Origin: Heloderma charlesbogerti
Taxonomy: Eukaryota > Chordata > Lepidosauria > Squamata > Helodermatidae
Direction: 5' to 3'
Length of the DNA stretch: 64,000 nucleotides
NCBI GenBank assembly: GCA_026122225.1
Contig: JANEZZ010000297.1
Span: 682,001-746,000, forward strand
Part shown: one piece after another, positions 42,248 to 52,843 of the stretch
Layout: each line of letters starts with the position of its first letter
Position numbering within the stretch: position 1 is the first letter of the stretch
The notes under the pieces: generated by a model
What the model was told of the DNA's origin: nothing
The model's input: only the letters and a program-made list of their open reading frames with translations
Database searches by the model: none
Made by a program: the position numbers and the translations under genes

Positions 42248-42890
42248 ATGAATTCCAGGGAGGCAGCTGTGTTAGTCTGTTGCCACACAAGCAACAAAGT
42301 GTCTTATGGTACCATAAAGACTACTGAAGTTATTAAGGCATAAGCTTTGGTGGACTACAGCCCACTTTATCAGACTCATGAAGTGTTATCCTGAGCACAA
42401 GAATATATATGCACATGGTGAGGGTGAATTGTAAACACTGAGGTCAGAAGGGAATGAAATGCAGAAAGTACAGACAGTGATAATTGTCTTAACAGCGGCC
42501 ATTCACCAAAACAGTTGGGTGATAACACAGACATCCTTGCACCGGGGAGCTGATGGACACATGTTGTGTGATGTTTAAAAGAAAAGAAAAAACTTTGTCC
42601 CTATTCAAGCCACAGGAGATAGAGTTTAACCTCTTGATGAATGATAGTTCAGAGGTTTTGTGTTGAAATTGAAGTTTCTTTGTTCAAGGATGGCTACCTT
42701 AAGGTCAATGACAGAGTGTCCTGGGAAGTTGAAGAGTTTCCCCACTTCTAATATCAGATTTGTGATGATGTAGACTTCTGTGTTGTTTGTGCTATGTAGA
42801 TTGCAGGAGAGCATTGCTGGCAAATGATGCCATGTATCACATTGGAAGATGAACAGGTGTATGAGTGTTGTGGATGGCATTATTCGGTCC
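42248..42890 (-). mobile_element. Penelope-like element 3' portion, degraded
   Basis: The minus strand retains the C-terminus of a Penelope endonuclease-type ORF: GKLFNFPGHSVIDLKVAILE at about 42,660-42,750. This matches the C-terminal region of Penelope GIY-YIG polyproteins. It is followed by a long 3' part whose plus strand reads CATAAGCTTTGGTGGACTAC and GCTGTGTTAGTCTGTTGCC. That part contains a hammerhead-like core (see separate entry). Frames are broken, so the copy is inactive. Confidence 0.7.
42341..42376 (-). ncRNA. Hammerhead-ribozyme-like core in the Penelope-like element (probably inactive)
   Basis: On the minus strand CTGATAA is followed by an A, a stem GTGGGC-TGTA-GTCCAC and then CAAA. 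The hammerhead core is CUGANGA, helix II, GAAA. Here helix II is fully paired with one G-U pair, and each core box has one change (G to A, and G to C). Hammerhead motifs are known in Penelope-like elements. The changes predict loss of cleavage. Helices I and III were not resolved. Confidence 0.5.
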
Positions 42891-44149
42891 TAACCCTTAT
42901 TAGGAAGTTTGGGAATAAAAACGGCCCAGAGAATAGTCTAAAGGGGAAGGGTCAGAGTTCAGTGGTACAGTATGTGGTTTGCACACAGAAGCTCTGGCAT
43001 TGCCAGTGAACATACAGATCACAGGTAGCAGGTGATATGGCACAACACGGCAATCTTGCTAAAACTAATCAGGGCTGGGTGTGGTCTGTGCCTTGGATTA
43101 GAAAGCACCTAGGAATCATATGTACACTCTCTAGAGCTTCCTAGAGGAATAAACATATTTTTAAAAATGAGGTTCTTATTCAACTGACAGAGCACATTGT
43201 GCTGTTCTGATTAGATTGTCCTAACTTATTTAGATGTATTGCCTGATTGATCCTGAAAGCATCAGGTGAGTTATGACTTAAAACCACCAACCCGGAATTT
43301 AAGCATTGGCCTGGTAGCCACAGAGGACTAGGAACTGCATGTGGGCAAGTTCATAAAATTCCATGCAGGGAAGTCAACGAACTGGCAGAGGAGGGATGGA
43401 GTGCTCTATGCCTCCCCTGTACTCAGCATAAAAACCAAGTGTGATGTTAGTGGAGGGAAGCCTGCTCTTCTGCATGCATAAAAAATCATTTTCTGTCCCT
43501 GTTTTGCTACTCCATCTCGCAATCAGGTTAATAAAACATACTGCACTTTTGTGGTCTTCAAGGCTGTTTTAAAGGCATAGAAGTTCCATTAAAAATAGGT
43601 ATACCATCCTTAGATGTTACAATACCTTAACCTAATCAGCTTAACATTGATCCTCAAAAGCTCATGCAAACAGCTAGCCTCATGGCATGTCTGAAAGTTG
43701 CATGAGTTTCTGCTGTGGTGAATTTTCAGAAGGAAATCCCATAGGTTTGGGGAGGGAGAGGCATCTAATGAGAGAGTCCCTCTGTGTGCCCTTATTTTGA
43801 ACCAGACGTTCATTTGCTTCAGCCTCCTGTGTATCCACATGTCATTAACTAATTTGGCCCTTTTGCAGGGTGAACTACAAGTAAAGAGAAAGAACAAGAC
43901 AAAAATAGACCTTTATTCCCAATCATATCAGTGACAAGGCTGTAATATTCTTAATAGGTAGTTGTCTCACCTGCGTCTATCATGTAAAGAAGACAGCAGA
44001 GATGGGCTTTCCATTTTCACAGTTAATTAGTGGCGAGACACCTTCAAACATCCATTCTTGCAATATGTGGTGTGTTTTGCTGTTTACTGTGCATGGTGAT
44101 CCCCTCAGATGCTGTTCCAGGCATGTCAGTGTGGAGGCAAATGTACATA
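42891..44149. other. Non-coding spacer
   Basis: I recognise no gene. Short frames such as 43,610-43,897 show no domain. Confidence 0.35.
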
Positions 44150-44298
44150 TGGGGGAAACGTTCAGGCAGGCATTTGGGGTGGGTTAGGGTATTTTTAGAA
44201 ATATGGTGTTTTTATTGTAGACTTTTATTGTTTTAAACTGTTCTATTATATACTTGCACATTGCCCAGAGTGGCTGGGTGACTGGCCAGATGGGCGAT
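44150..44298 (+). mobile_element. L2-type LINE 3' end
   Basis: CAGGCATTTGGGGTGGGTTAG encodes the last residues FRQAFGVG, as in the element at 36,265. TTTTAGAAATATGGTG and GCCCAGAGTGGCTGGGTGAC of the 3' UTR follow, then a GATA-repeat tail. Confidence 0.85.
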
Positions 44299-44300
44299 TA

Positions 44301-44334
<34 letters not shown>

Positions 44335-44374
44335 GGATGGATGGATGGATGGATGGATGGATGGATGGATGGAT
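44299..44374. repeat. Microsatellite (GATA)n(GGAT)n
   Basis: GATA units followed by GGAT units grow from the tail of the preceding L2 copy. Confidence 0.95.
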
Positions 44375-44552
44375 AGAGCTGAGATTCAGTGCTCTGTTGT
44401 GAAAGGTATTTCCTGTCCTCTTTCTTTCCCAATTCATCTTGCTCAGCAGTATTGTGGGCAGAAATAGGCATGGAGACTGGTTCCAAATCTTCAGGAAGTG
44501 CTGCATTCCAAACCCTACTGTGGTAGCTGCTGCCAAAAAGGCAGAGCAGGAA

Positions 44553-45085
44553 TAGGGATGGCGGAGAATTCCGCCACGGATCTCAGTGAGGCTGAATGCC
44601 AGTGCATTTGCCCCCCCAAAATCCGTGGCAGAACGAAGCCCCCCGCCTCACCACTTCACGAAAGGCGCACGAAATGGGGCACCTACCTGGTGCCATTTGC
44701 GCTGCTTTACGAATGGCGGCCACGTCTGCGGTCGCCTTTCGCTTCACAATTTTTCCCATGATAGGCTATGTAAATACTTATGTAGCCTATCACAGCTAAT
44801 GCAGGGATGCCATTTGCATCCTTGCAGAGGCCGTGATAGGCTACGTAAATATTTACATAGCCTATCATGGCGAAAGAAAGGGTGGTGGCTACGGCAGCCG
44901 CCATTTGCTTCCCGGCATAGCCCAGTAGCAGCTGGATGTCGCTGTGGGCGGCCCCGGCCGGTGGCTTTGCGGAGTTGCCACAGAGCGGAGCCGCCCAGCA
45001 AGGATTTCGGGGGGAGGGACGGAGTGCCTCCCCCCCACCGCGGATGTCATGAAATGAAACAGGTAAGTCGTTTCATTCATCCCTA
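44553..45085 (+). mobile_element. Family P nested-palindrome element, copy H
   Basis: The 533-bp element starts TAGGGATGGCGGAGAATTCC and ends TTCATTCATCCCTA, with a perfect duplication AGCAGGAA (44,545-44,552 and 45,086-45,093). It has two GATAGGCTATGTAAAT hairpins (about 44,757-44,797 and 44,830-44,870). A CAGGTAAGT donor lies at 45,059, and the complement of a CAGGTAGG site at about 44,683. Confidence 0.92.
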
Positions 45086-45313
45086 AGCAGGAACCTGTTT
45101 GAATCCCTTATTGCCCAATCAGTTAAAGTTTAGTGGAATGTGGGGAGCAGAGCACAATCATGTTACTATTTATTTGACTGCTGTGCCGAAAACGTCTGCT
45201 CTTCCATTTCCGGCATTTCGTGGGGTGGAGGGGAAGGAAACTCTGGAGAAAGAGGCTGAGAGAGGTGAGAATTTTGAAGAATTCTTTCTTGGGGAGGGGA
45301 ACAGGGTTTCTAC

Positions 45314-46256
45314 TAGGGATGTACGAAAGTCACTTACCTTTGTGGAGCTTGAATTCGCGGTGGAGGGGAGGTGCTCCATCCCTCCCCCCAGAATCCTCCC
45401 TGGGCCGGCTCCGCTCCGCAGCGGCTCTGCAGAGCCGCCGGCCAGGGCCATCCACAGCCAGAGTTCCATCCGCAGACGGGCTGCTGCGGACGCAAATGGC
45501 GGCCACCATAGCGGCCGCCATTTGCATCCTGCGAAGCTGCCGTGATAGGCTATGTAACTATTTACATAGCCTATCACGGCAAGCCCCCCCCCAAAAAAAC
45601 AACATACGCAAATGGCAGCGGCTACAGCGGCCACCATTTGCCTTCCCTATTTTTAGCCGTTTTAGCTATTAAGGTGAAAAAAACAGAACGCAAATAGCAC
45701 CCACTACGCTATTTGCGTTCACCTTGTTCTCGCCGTAATAGCTAAAATGGCTAAAAATAAGGAACACAAATGGCGGCTGCCGTAGCCACCGCCATTTGCA
45801 TACGCTGTTTGTTTGGGTTTTTTGGCTTGCCGTGATAGGCTACGTAAATACTTGCACGAAAGCCACTTACCTTTGCGGAGCTTGGATTCGTGATAGGGGG
45901 GAGGCGCTCTGTCCCTCCCCCCGGAATCCTCCCTGGGCCAGCTCCGCTCCACAGCGGCTCTGAGGAGCAGCCGGCCAGAGCCGTCCGCAGCCAGAGTTCC
46001 GGCCATTCGCTTCCTCATTATAGCCGTGATAGGCTACGGAAATACTTACGTAGCCTATCACGGCTATAATGAGGAAGTGAATGGCGGCCGCCGATGCGGC
46101 CACCATTCGCAAGTCAGTGAGGACGGCAGCAGGTAAGTGTTCCGTTTTGCGCGCCTTTTGTGGGTTGGGGCTTCATTGCGCCATGGATTTCAGGGGGCTG
46201 AATGCGCTGGCATTCGGCCTCACCAAGATCCGTGGCGGAATTCTCTGACATCCCTA
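45314..46256 (-). mobile_element. Family P nested-palindrome element, copy I, with internal repeat of its own end
   Basis: The 943-bp element starts TAGGGATGTACGAAAGTCAC and ends AATTCTCTGACATCCCTA, with a perfect duplication GTTTCTAC (45,306-45,313 and 46,257-46,264). The first 160 bases recur imperfectly inside at about 45,855-46,012 (GCACGAAAGCCACTTACCTT, then GGGGGGAGGCGCTCTGTCCC), joined to a broken GATAGGCTACGTAAATACTT half-hairpin. The centre is GCAAATAGCACCCACTACGC, mirrored by GCTATTTGCG, with AGCCGTTTTAGCTATTA hairpins on both sides. No protein is encoded. Confidence 0.92.
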
Positions 46257-46545
46257 GTTTCTACATCCCTTTTTAAGTGAAAGCATGTTGTTGTTGTTTT
46301 TGTAAAAACACCCCCTGCACTTGCAGGAGTCCAGCCTGCTTCTCCAGCCTGGCAGTTCTTTCTGAACTCCCAGGAGACCATGTGACCTCGCCCTCTCCAA
46401 TAGGCATTTAGGAAGAACTCCCAGCTGGTGAAGAGGCCTCAGCTCCTGGAAGTGCAGGGGGTGTATTTTTAAAAGAGAAAAATAGACAAAAGGCCCCTCA
46501 AGAATCACCCACACTTAAAAAAAAAAGGTATGTGGAATCCCTTTC

Positions 46546-47105
46546 ACAGAATCATAGAATAGTAGTAGGGTTGGAAGGGGCCTACAAGACCATCAAGTCC
46601 AACCCCCTGCTCAGTGCAGAAATCCAAGTCAGAGCATCCCTGACAGGTGGCTGTACAGCCTCGTCTTGAACGCCTCCAGTGTGGGAGAGCCCACCACCTC
46701 CCTACGTCATTGGTTCCATTGTCGTATTGCTTTAACAGTCTAAAGTTTTCCTGATGTTCAGCCAGAATCTGGCTTCCTGTCACTTGAGCCCTTTATTCCA
46801 TGTCCTACCCTCTGGGATGGTGGAGAAGAGATCCTGGCCTTCCTCTCTGTGACAACCTTTCAAGTACTTGAAGAGCTCTATCATATCTCCCCTCAGTCTT
46901 CTCTTCTCAAGGCTAAACATGCCCTGTTCTTTGTCTCTCCTCATAGGGCCTTGTTTCCAGTCCCCTGATCATCTTTGTTGCCCTCCTCTGAACCCTCTCC
47001 AGTTTGTCTGCATCCTTCTTAAAGTGTGGTGCCCAGAACTGGACACAGTACTCCAGATGAGGCCTAACCAGTGCTGAGTAGAGGGGAACTAGTACTTCCC
47101 AGCTC
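46546..47105 (-). mobile_element. CR1 LINE 3' fragment
   Basis: The plus strand begins AGAATCATAGAATAGTAG and GGTTGGAAGGGGCCTACAAG, the complement of the CR1 tail and 3' UTR. It continues through CTCCCCTCAGTCTTCTCTTC and GTGGTGCCCAGAACTGGACA. The same order is seen at 4209. It is 5'-truncated, with broken coding remnants. Confidence 0.88.
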
Positions 47106-47113
47106 TAGATGGT

Positions 47114-47330
47114 ATCATAGAATAGTAGGGTTGGAAGGGGCCTACAAGACCATCAATTCCAACCCCCTGCTCAATGCAGGAATCCAAGTAAGAGCATCCC
47201 TGACAGATGGCTGTCCAGCCTCATCTTGAATGCCTCCAATGTGGGAGAGCCCACCACCTCCCTAGGTCATTGGTTCCATTGTCGTATGGCTGTAACAGTC
47301 AGGAAGTTTCTCCTGATGTTCAGCCTGATG
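47114..47330 (-). mobile_element. Second CR1 LINE 3' fragment, in tandem
   Basis: ATCATAGAATAGTAGGGTTG restarts directly after the previous copy and runs to GTAACAGTCAGGAAGTTTCT. It is a separate truncated insertion, or a duplication of the same region in the same orientation. Confidence 0.85.
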
Positions 47331-48439
47331 TCCCCTCCTCAAGGCGAAAATTCTCCAGAATTCTCTCCCTCCCTGCAAACGAGGCAGAAAAAACAATGCC
47401 TCTTTCCCAGGGAGAGAAAAAGTTTCCGAAAATTGGGGGCGGGGTTCGGCCAGCACTAATTCATTTAATGGAACGTGGGAGGCAGAACGCAATTCATTTA
47501 GAGTGCAATTGTGTGTGTTGCGCCCAGGGTACTAAGCCCCTGAATCGGGGGCTTACAAATATCCTATGCAGAGAGGAAGGCACCTCACATTTCCTGTGCT
47601 GCATAGGTAGACCAGTGATTTTGCCTGTCTAGTGGAGGCTTAGGGAAGGGGGAAGGGAAGGGGTCTGGGGAGGCAATAGGCAAAGGTGTAAGCCAGCTGT
47701 CCCAGCGTCTTTCCCCCCCCCCATGCCCCCAGGAACGCCTCCTTTTCCCCATCTCCACACTCTGTTTATCAAGCGCGGAGAGGGAGGAGGGGGTGAGGAG
47801 GATGGTTTCCTGAGTTAAAGGCATCACTCAGTATGGCATATGGCAAAACTCTCTAAAAGTTCGATGGGGACAGGGGCGCTCACTAGATAAAAACCTCCAA
47901 TGGTATTCATGGGGCATTAATCACGTGGTAATACCTTGGAGTCAGTAATGACCTGAAATAGCTTTCAACAACTGAGTAAGAGGTGAAAGGCTTCGAATCT
48001 AATTACCAGTGTACTGAGCCATTCGTATTTCTATAGAATACACCACTTTATTGTTTTATTTTGGTTCAGATAAATGCAATTCAAGTGAGTGCATTGCCTT
48101 TTTATCCATTTCTCCTTCTTCCTTGTTCTTTAGAAACGTAATTATTTTACATATGCTTTCATTTCTGCAGATCGTAGGATCACACGTCAGTGAGGAATCC
48201 AAGAGGCCATCTATGGCCCAACTACCAGCTTCCCTCAGATCAGTTCACAAAGCACAGTATGCCACAGAAAGGTAGTATAGTAGAAATAGAATCTGGGTAA
48301 AAAGGCAATCAGACTTGGAAGTTAATTCCATCCCTCTTCCAGTCACTCTGACCCTAAAGAGATTGCCCAGCGCTCAGTGGTTCTGCATGAGCATGGATTT
48401 CTATGGTTATGGTTGGGAACACCATTTCATGCTTTTTTC
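47331..48439. other. Non-coding spacer with a possible family T remnant
   Basis: Bases 47,335-47,460 carry AAATTCTCC, CCCAGGGAGAGAAAAAG and GGCCAGCACTAATTC words like the right part of family T elements, but no clear ends. The rest holds no recognisable gene. Confidence 0.35.
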
Positions 48440-48625
48440 CCACTGGGGGCAAAAAGTCATCCATCTAAGGTTCCAGGTTCAATCAACAGCATCTCTAGCT
48501 AAAGGACTTTAGGCAGGAGGGCAGGTAAAGGTGCCTTCCTGAAAGACTGCTGATCCATATTGGCCGAGAACCACTGCCAATTAGAGAAGACAATATTGGA
48601 TTATATGGACTGAATAGGACTGTGC
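48440..48625 (+). repeat. tRNA-derived SINE, plus strand
   Basis: It contains a B-box GGTTCCAGGTTCAATCAAC followed by AGCATCTCTAGCTAAAGG, GGTGCCTTCCTGAAAGACTG and CCACTGCCAATTAGAGAAGAC. This is the order of the window's tRNA-type SINE. The head is damaged. Confidence 0.6.
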
Positions 48626-48647
48626 TCAATAGGACTGTGCAATAGCA

Positions 48648-48940
48648 CCAGGGCCGGCCCTGCCATTAGGCAGAGTGAAGTCGTGCAGGTGCAGGTGGCA
48701 GATGCTGGGAGATGGCAGCAAGGTATTGGAGGAGAGACCTGTGAGCCATGGGATCTGCTCTGCACCTCCTAAGTTTACCTGCTGCCTTCAGGTACAGTGG
48801 AGGATGCTGTCTTATCATCAGTGTTAAGACAGAACCATCTGCCAGCTCAGTCAGCGTTTGTATATGGAATGGGAGGGGGTGCCTTCTTGTCCTTTGCCGC
48901 AGGCAGCCCAAGGAGTATCTTGGGATGCCACTGAATTAGA
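48648..48940. mobile_element. hAT-type element fragment (CAGGGCCGGCCCTGCC end)
   Basis: The start CAGGGCCGGCCCTGCCATTA is a typical terminus of a reptile non-autonomous hAT group. The later TTGTCCTTTGCCGCAGGCAG fits the same group. A right end with a duplication was not found. Confidence 0.5.
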
Positions 48941-48944
48941 CTGA

Positions 48945-49590
48945 ATTGGACTCCAGTGCAAACATCAAGGGTAGGCATGGCTGGGCACCTGCCGAGGGCC
49001 CACACCCCAGCAGGGGTACACTGACAAGAGCCCCTGGGGAACGTCTTCGCCATTACGATGTGCTTGTTCACCTGCCTCTTATCTGGCCCAGATAATGGTG
49101 GTGATGAGACGGATGAGCAAGTGATGCAATTGGTGCCGCTGCCTGCATGCTCACTGGCTCTCTGCCTGTCAAGCAAGCACATGGTAGCAAGGGGGAGATA
49201 ACATCTCGCTCTGTTCTGAGATCTCTGCTCTGTATCAAATATCTCTGTTCTGAAAATATATAAAGAACGGTTAAAACGAAAATGGAGAGAGGGGGAAAAA
49301 AGAAATGGGGACTCCCTCAAAGTGTGTTTGATAGCATTCTCCTCTTCACCCTTTCATCCTGCTTGCTCACCTGCCTCTTGCTTTGCAACGGTGGTGGCGA
49401 GAGGGAGGAGCAGGAGATGCCACAGCTGGCATGCTCACTGGCTGTGTGGCAAGCAAGCAGTAACGATGATGAGGAAGAGGATGAGGAGCAATAGCAGCTG
49501 GTGACAATGGCGGTGAGAAAGATAACTCACTGAGGGAGAAGGCCCGCTGAGGGTCCAAGGGCCCTCAAAAATCTGGAGCCGACATGGCTG
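48945..49590. repeat. Two adjacent copies of the 18.9-kb interspersed repeat
   Basis: GAGGGCCCACACCCCAGCAG, TTGTTCACCTGCCTCTTATC and GCTCACTGGCTCTCTGCCTG (48,945-49,240) are followed by a second round: TTCTGAAAATATATAAAGAA, TTGCTCACCTGCCTCTTGC and AAGATAACTCACTGAGGGAG (to 49,590). The same blocks occur at 18,895 and 56,165. Confidence 0.65.
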
Positions 49591-50008
49591 CGCTTGATGC
49601 AGATAGGACCAGGAAGGGGAGGAGGAAGCAGGGTCAGGCTCACTTACTCCACGCCTTCTTGCACTGCCTGGTCTCCAGGGCCAGTGGGTGCAATCCCGCT
49701 CCCTCCCCCATACGCACTTTGAGTTTACACAGAAGCCTATGCAGGCATTTGCCTGCCTCATGCATAGGACTGAAGTGGGGGCTGGAGGCATGAAGGCCTC
49801 TGAGCTAGCCAGATATGTGGGGATACTTGCGTGCTCCTGCACATCCTGTCCCCACTTTATTGTCTAGGACCATGTTGCTGGCAAACGCCTGCATAGCTCT
49901 ACAGTCCTAGTATAAGCCTCTTCCATGTAGTTGTATAAGAAACTGTCTGGCTGCAGCATGGGTACACAACCATTCCGGCCCCACAGGCCGAAAGCACATG
50001 TGACCACC

Positions 50009-50193
50009 TAGTGGAAGCTGGTGGTTCCCCTCTCAGTGGGGCAGTGAATCCGCTCCGGTGTTCAGTCAGAACCAGTCAGAACTCGAAGGAGCTATCCAAG
50101 GCGCTTTGACTTTGGATAGCTGCTTTAGAGCTCTGACTGAAACCCGGAGCAGATTCACCACCCCACTGACATCAGAACCAGCACCCTCCACTG
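50009..50193. mobile_element. Family U hAT-like hairpin MITE
   Basis: The 185-bp fold-back has ends TAGTGGAAGCTGGTGGTTC and, reversed, CAGTGGAGGGTGCTGGTTC. Inner arms are GAATCCGCTCCGG and CCGGAGCAGATTC. The flanks TGACCACC and TGCATACC agree at 5 of 8 positions. It is the same element as at 31,471. Confidence 0.75.
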
Positions 50194-51370
50194 TGCATAC
50201 CCATTCATGTACGCACACATACACATCCTAGCAGTCCTGAGACATCACTCTTGCTCCATTGCTAGCAGCAGCAGGGGAAAAAAATGAGCTGTATGAGGAT
50301 CCTTGGGGGAGGGAGTGGAGAGTACAGGCAGAGGGGAAATTAGCACCAGAAATTTGATGGTAGAGTGTGTGTGTGTGGGGGGGGTCAAGGCAACCTTGGG
50401 GACACAGCAAAGTCCTTGCAGGGCCGCATGCAGCCCCCTCCCCAGGCCACAGGTTGTGCTCCCCTGGTCTACAGGGTTTTCCCAAAGGAAACGTTATTAG
50501 TGCAAGTTCATATACAGCATCTTCTCAGTAGAACTTAATGGGGAGCCTCTGTCCCACGGGCCAGATACATCCACAGGAGTTTGCCATCAGCTTCTTTGCT
50601 AGGCCCTCTCCCCAGGCAAAAGGCCTTCGACCGGCAGCATTTCTGTGCAAACTCAGCATACCATCTACAAAGCAGTTGTTTGTGTAAGTTCCTTAGTGCT
50701 GCAGCCAAGACTCCTGGCCGCACAGAAGCAGCATTTTGGTAGCAGCTCCAGTCCAAGGGTAAGGTGTGAACCAGCCTTGCGGCATTTGCTGATGCCCACC
50801 CCCACAAGGCAAGGAGGTTTGAGAAGTTATCAGTTCCTTGAAAATCAGGTTGTAGGCATTTCATGTTAAGCCGTTTTGCTTTGAATGTCATTGTAACAAT
50901 GAGGGATTGTTTCTGCCAGCTTCATCCTCTTTGCACTTCCATCCTCCCCCCACTGCCCCATCTTTCATCAAGCTTCACCTCACTGAGACCTTGCACTGGA
51001 CTTCCCTATGGTGTGCTTTATTGTGCTACCATGCATAACTCAAAGCTCTTTCCTGCTCAGCATAGTCTTAACGCTGCAGGAATACATTAAAATTCTCTCC
51101 CATGCTCTTCACCCGATCTGGGTCAATCCCTTTGCCTGACAGGTGATCTTCTCTTAATGCTTCACAAATGCTCACCTAGACATTATCCTGAAGGCATTCC
51201 TTCTTGTACGGGTCACTGTCTCATGGCCTTCAAGCTGCAGTGCTGGCAAATAAGCATGCCTCTGTGCTGCTTCTCCTTCTGCTTTGAGGATTCTTGGAGA
51301 GGAGCCTGAACAGAGATTGCTAGATCCAGGCAACAGTCTTCAGTCTTATACATTGACAATACACTTATTC
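50194..51370. other. Non-coding spacer
   Basis: A right end of hAT type (CCCCAGGCCACAGGTTGTGC at about 50,440-50,470) may be the remains of an element related to 10,322. No gene was recognised. Confidence 0.35.
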
Positions 51371-51532
51371 TTTTCTTTTCTTTTTAAGAAGTCCTGTCTG
51401 CTTAGAAAGCAGGGTCAATACTTTATCTGTAATACAATTATATTACAGATTGGCTCAACTTTAACAAATATCAAGCCTTTCAGGGTCTTGATTGTATTAA
51501 TAGTAATAGTATTAATAGTAATTTGGAGATTT
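51371..51532 (+). repeat. Left arm of a 163-bp inverted repeat
   Basis: TTTTTAAGAAGTCCTGTCTGC through TCAATACTTTATCTGTAATAC to AGTAATTTGGAGATTT is repeated in reverse at 52,681-52,843 with few differences. The arms point outward with A/T-rich ends. The structure could be the terminal repeats of a 1.47-kb DNA element or two opposed insertions. Confidence 0.85.
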
Positions 51533-51602
51533 CCAAATTACTATTGATTTGGTAGTATTTAGGCTACTATGATTTACTTAGGGTATTCATAGGTTCCATT
51601 GA

Positions 51603-51962
51603 CTAGGTTCGCACAACACACTAACACATACTGAGTGGCTGAGTGTGGGTTGTTGTTGAACCCATGCTCACCGTTGCTTTGTTGTCTGAACACAGTGTGT
51701 TTTCCACAGGGTGGCTTGTTAACCATTCAGTGTGGCTTCTTTTTTCTCAAAAAGGCCACCTTAAGAGCCCATGGGTTGTTCAGGTTGGTTAACAAGCCAC
51801 CCTGCAGAAAACGTGCTGCATTCAGGCAACATGATAACCCAATCTGCTGAAAATGTGTTACATTCAGACAACACGGTAACCCATGGTCCAACAACAATCC
51901 ATGGTTCAACAACAACCCACACTCAACCACTGAGTGTGGGTTAGCATGTTGTGTGAACCCAG
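51603..51962. mobile_element. Family S fold-back element
   Basis: This 360-bp element lies inside the inverted repeat pair. Its left end CTAGGTTCGCACAACACAC and right end ATGTTGTGTGAACCCAG are inverted repeats. The inner arms carry GAGTGTGGGTTGTTGTTG / CAACAACAACCCACACTC and AACAAGCCACCCTG words. It is related to the element nested at 37,074. The target duplication is not clear. Confidence 0.7.
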
Positions 51963-52680
51963 CCAGTGTGTGGCCAGCCAACGGTAGTCCCATTCTAATA
52001 CTGTACCTCAGATTGCAAAGAGAGGAGAACCCAATATTATCTCCATCTAGGATACAGATGGCAGGACACCCTTGTGGGCTATATTGGTTTGCAAATGTAA
52101 GGATTGGGGCAAGGGTGTTGCTAGCCCTGGACCCATGATGTCCCAACCTCAAATCTATTCCCCAGAGACCTGAGGGTCCACTGGTGCCCATGAAAGGTTT
52201 CCCCCTCCCCAAGCCCCCAAGCCATGCAAGGGACAATTTTCAAGGGTGATTTGCATCTGGGGATGGAAGGACTCCCATCCCCCCACCTCCCAGGTGTGGC
52301 AATTACATTTAGAAAAAAAATGCTACCATTGGTATCAATGGGGAGATTTTTCTAAAAGCGTAATCACTATTTTGGGTGGCGGGGGCGGGGGGAGAGCTTC
52401 AGTAAAAGTGGATTTAATCCCCCAAGGTCAGCCCTTTTGCAGGTGAGTCCTAGAGCTACCAATCTGAGGGCATTGTGCAGCTATTTCATCTTTTCTTCCA
52501 TAACAGATTTTTGCTGGTAAGAAAAAAAGACAAAAGAAGTGATGGGAAAACACGGGAGGGTTTGATGTGGAAGATGATGACATCTGGACCTGCTGTAAAA
52601 TTCAGTGAATGAAGCAGCGCAACAGCACATTAAAAGCCTCATCTGGAAGTGCCCTGTGAAATCTTTAAGGTTGTCAGGAG
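51963..52680. other. Interior of the 51.4-52.8 kb inverted-repeat unit
   Basis: No domain is recognisable in the frames here. The 169-codon minus-strand frame at 51,727-52,236 is leucine-rich but overlaps the family S element and shows no homology that I can name. Confidence 0.35.
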
Positions 52681-52843
52681 AAATCTCCAAATTACTATTA
52701 ATACTATAACTATTAATACAATCAAGACCCTGCAAGGCTTGATATTTGTTGAAGTTGAGCCCATCTGTAATATAATTGTATTACAGATAAAGTATTGACC
52801 CTACTTTATAAGCAGACAGGACTTCTTAAAAAAAGAAAGAAAA
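52681..52843 (-). repeat. Right arm of a 163-bp inverted repeat
   Basis: This is the reverse complement of 51,371-51,532 with scattered changes. It includes the palindromic CTGTAATATAATTGTATTACAG core, and it ends ACTTCTTAAAAAAAGAAAG. Confidence 0.85.

Noticed and set aside
51727..52236. 169-codon minus-strand frame
   Set aside because: It overlaps the family S fold-back element and has a biased composition with no recognisable motif.
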